6,407 bases of DNA from an uncultured Sphingomonadaceae bacterium. Lineage in GTDB: Bacteria > Pseudomonadota > Alphaproteobacteria > Sphingomonadales > Sphingomonadaceae. The notes beneath the pieces are model-generated. The model was given only the letters and a program-made list of their open reading frames with translations. It searched no databases and was not told the DNA's origin. Shown here piece after piece: positions 5,354 to 6,407 of this stretch. How positions within the stretch are numbered: position 1 is the first letter of the stretch; each line of letters begins with the position of its first letter. A program made the translations under genes and the position numbers. The stretch spans positions 1 through 6,407 of the forward strand of contig CALKXX010000225.1 of assembly GCA_938003725.1 (NCBI GenBank), in the 5' to 3' direction.

Positions 5354-5965
5354 CTAAACCGTCGCCATCCTCGCACCCGCCAGCAAAAGCGCTCCACCAG
5401 CAACGCGATTGATCAGGCGGACAATCCATTCTTTGACCTGGCCACTCGTCAATCGATCACCCGCATAGGCATATAGGCTGTAGGCTATCAGATCCAGAAC
5501 AACCGTGGTGCCACCCATCAGCAGGATTTGCGGCAATATGGGTTTTGAAACATCCAGAAATTGCGGGAGAATAGCGGCAAAATATAACAGCGCTTTGGGA
5601 TTGGCAAACTCGACGAGAAAACCCTTTCCAAATAGAGAAACAGCGGATTGCAACTTGCCGGTAGGAAACTGAATGCCGCCGGTTTTGCTGAAAATCGCAG
5701 ACAACCCCAAATAGACCAGATAAGCGACACCAACCCATTTTATCACACTAAATACGAACGTCGATGCGATCAGCAGCGATGCGATACCCATGGCGGACAG
5801 AGCGAAGTAGACCGCGTTGGCCGATGCCACCCCCAATGTCCCGAACGCGGCCCGCTTGTGACCATTGCCAGCGCCCTGGGCCGCAATGGCGATCGCCGCG
5901 GGGCCAGGCACAAAAATCACGACGGCGGTGGTAAAAAAGAAGACGAGATAGATTCCCAGTTCCAT
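5354..5965 (-). CDS. LysE/RhtB-family amino-acid exporter
   Basis: This is a 203-residue inner-membrane protein of the LysE/RhtB (LysE translocator) family, whose members export amino acids and related metabolites such as lysine, homoserine or threonine. Typical features are a first helix (GIYLVFFFTTAVVIFVPGP, 4-22) ending in the family PGP motif, a second run around 42-66, a third around 69-92, a KGFLVEFANPKALLYFAAILPQF segment containing the NPK motif (122-124), and two further hydrophobic runs near 145-168 and 185-198. Together these fit the usual five to six transmembrane helices. The substrate cannot be read from sequence. The ATG at 5965 is supported by AGGAG 5 nt upstream. It is divergent from an Lrp/AsnC-type regulator with an 80-bp shared control region, an arrangement common for such exporters, so control by that regulator is likely. 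Confidence 0.93.
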   Translation of the reverse strand: MELGIYLVFFFTTAVVIFVPGPAAIAIAAQGAGNGHKRAAFGTLGVASANAVYFALSAMGIASLLIASTFVFSVIKWVGVAYLVYLGLSAIFSKTGGIQFPTGKLQSAVSLFGKGFLVEFANPKALLYFAAILPQFLDVSKPILPQILLMGGTTVVLDLIAYSLYAYAGDRLTSGQVKEWIVRLINRVAGGALLLAGARMATV

Positions 5966-5976
5966 GAAAACTCCTA

Positions 5977-5997
5977 TTGCCGAATATTGTTTAGCAA
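5977..5997. promoter_or_regulatory. Operator-like dyad 1 in the exporter/Lrp control region
   Basis: This is a 21-bp imperfect dyad with TTGC and GCAA ends around an AT-rich core (CCGAATATT). It matches the reverse complement of the dyad at 6008-6028 at 15 of 21 positions by my alignment. It lies close to the exporter ribosome binding site (5970-5975), so a bound protein would sit over the exporter transcript start. Size and symmetry fit Lrp/AsnC-family sites; the binding protein is inferred from context. Confidence 0.5.
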
Positions 5998-6007
5998 TAT
6001 ATGCATA

Positions 6008-6028
6008 TTACCTAATATTATTCGGTAA
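6008..6028. promoter_or_regulatory. Operator-like dyad 2 in the exporter/Lrp control region
   Basis: This is a second 21-bp imperfect dyad, TTACC...GGTAA, with an AATATTATT core, in the opposite orientation to dyad 1. The centres (about 5987 and 6018) are 31 bp apart, close to three helical turns, so both would face the same side of the DNA. A perfect 10-bp palindrome, ATATGCATAT (5999-6008), lies between them. The lrp-type gene starts 17 bp after this dyad, so autoregulation is plausible. Confidence 0.5.
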
Positions 6029-6045
6029 CAAGGAAATTATGACTT

Positions 6046-6407
6046 ATGGATAAAGATACGAATGACATTCAGCAAAAGCGCGTACCGGAGCTGGTAATCG
6101 ACGATACGGACCGAAAATTATTAGGCGCACTTACCGAAGATTCGTCCCAATCCTATTCTGACCTGGGCGAAAAAGTACATCTGTCGGCGCCAGCGGTGCA
6201 CGAACGGGTCAAAAAGATGAAGGCTGCTGGTGTGATCACAAAACATACCGTCAGCCTGGACGGTACAAAAATCGGACGCCCGTTTCTCGCCTTCATCCAT
6301 GTGAACTATACCGGTGCCAAAGCCCGGGATAATTTTGCCAAACTTCATGAAGATGCCGATGTGGAAGAAGTCCACAGTGTGGCTGGCGATTCATGCCTGT
6401 TGATAAA
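6046..6407 (+). CDS. Lrp/AsnC-family transcriptional regulator, N-terminal part (cut by window edge)
   Basis: The frame is open from the ATG at 6046 to the edge, 120 full codons. After about 16 leading residues comes the family start VIDDTDRKLLGALTED (17-32), then the helix-turn-helix (about 36-64) with recognition part LSAPAVHERVKKMKAAGVI. The RAM/ligand-sensing domain begins with IGRPFLAFIHVNYTG and reaches the conserved turn VAGDSCLLIK at the edge. These proteins bind amino acids and regulate nearby transport or metabolism genes. Divergence from a LysE/RhtB exporter and the twin dyads between them suggest it controls that gene and itself. AAGGA (6030-6034) is 11 nt from this ATG, a little far. 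It is better spaced for an ATG at 6039, which encodes only four codons (6039-6053) and overlaps this start. Confidence 0.92.
   Translation, partial: MDKDTNDIQQKRVPELVIDDTDRKLLGALTEDSSQSYSDLGEKVHLSAPAVHERVKKMKAAGVITKHTVSLDGTKIGRPFLAFIHVNYTGAKARDNFAKLHEDADVEEVHSVAGDSCLLI

Noticed and set aside
5648..6028. Plus-strand frame covering the exporter gene and the control region
   Set aside because: It is antisense to the exporter; its translation is rich in Arg, Gly and Gln without a motif, and its end runs through the operator dyads.

Overview
The window looks like chromosome of a moderate-GC alphaproteobacterium, most probably a sphingomonad (Sphingomonadales). That placement is inferred from the gene set (hrcA, rph, rdgB and hemW close together), the protein sequence style, and intergenic palindromes of the GTCAYCC...GGRTGAC kind. 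No database was consulted. Most of the window is housekeeping. I see no phage, CRISPR, toxin-antitoxin, tRNA or rRNA signal, and no clearly new multi-gene system.

Layout. Bases 1-257 (minus) hold the N-terminal 85 codons of the heat-shock repressor HrcA. Its start overlaps the stop of a 223-residue unrecognised lipoprotein gene (254-925, minus), which is AT-richer than its surroundings. Bases 926-1188 are intergenic and largely filled by a nested palindromic repeat flanked by 9-bp direct repeats. Then come rph (RNase PH, 1189-1902, plus), a second palindromic repeat (1910-2000), and rdgB (ITP/XTP pyrophosphatase, 2009-2644, plus). rdgB converges, with overlapping stop codons, on a CAP/SCP-domain lipoprotein gene (2641-3228, minus). 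That gene is divergent from hemW (heme chaperone, start taken at 3268, to 4410, plus). hemW is followed by xerC (chromosome dimer resolution recombinase, 4450-5349, plus). xerC converges, with a 4-bp gap, on a LysE/RhtB-family exporter gene (5354-5965, minus), which diverges from an Lrp/AsnC-family regulator (6046 to the window edge, plus).

How the genes work together. The plus-strand genes rph, rdgB, hemW and xerC serve RNA maturation, nucleotide-pool cleaning, heme delivery and chromosome segregation. They sit near each other in what I recall as a conserved alphaproteobacterial neighbourhood, here interrupted by two opposite-strand lipoprotein genes. The exporter/Lrp pair is a probable small-molecule (amino acid) efflux module. 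The 80 bp between the two starts carries two similar 21-bp dyads with centres 31 bp apart, a good candidate operator. The points most worth a second look are those twin dyads, the nested palindrome with its possible target-site duplication next to rph, the overlap of the unknown lipoprotein with hrcA, and a possible leaderless promoter for xerC.
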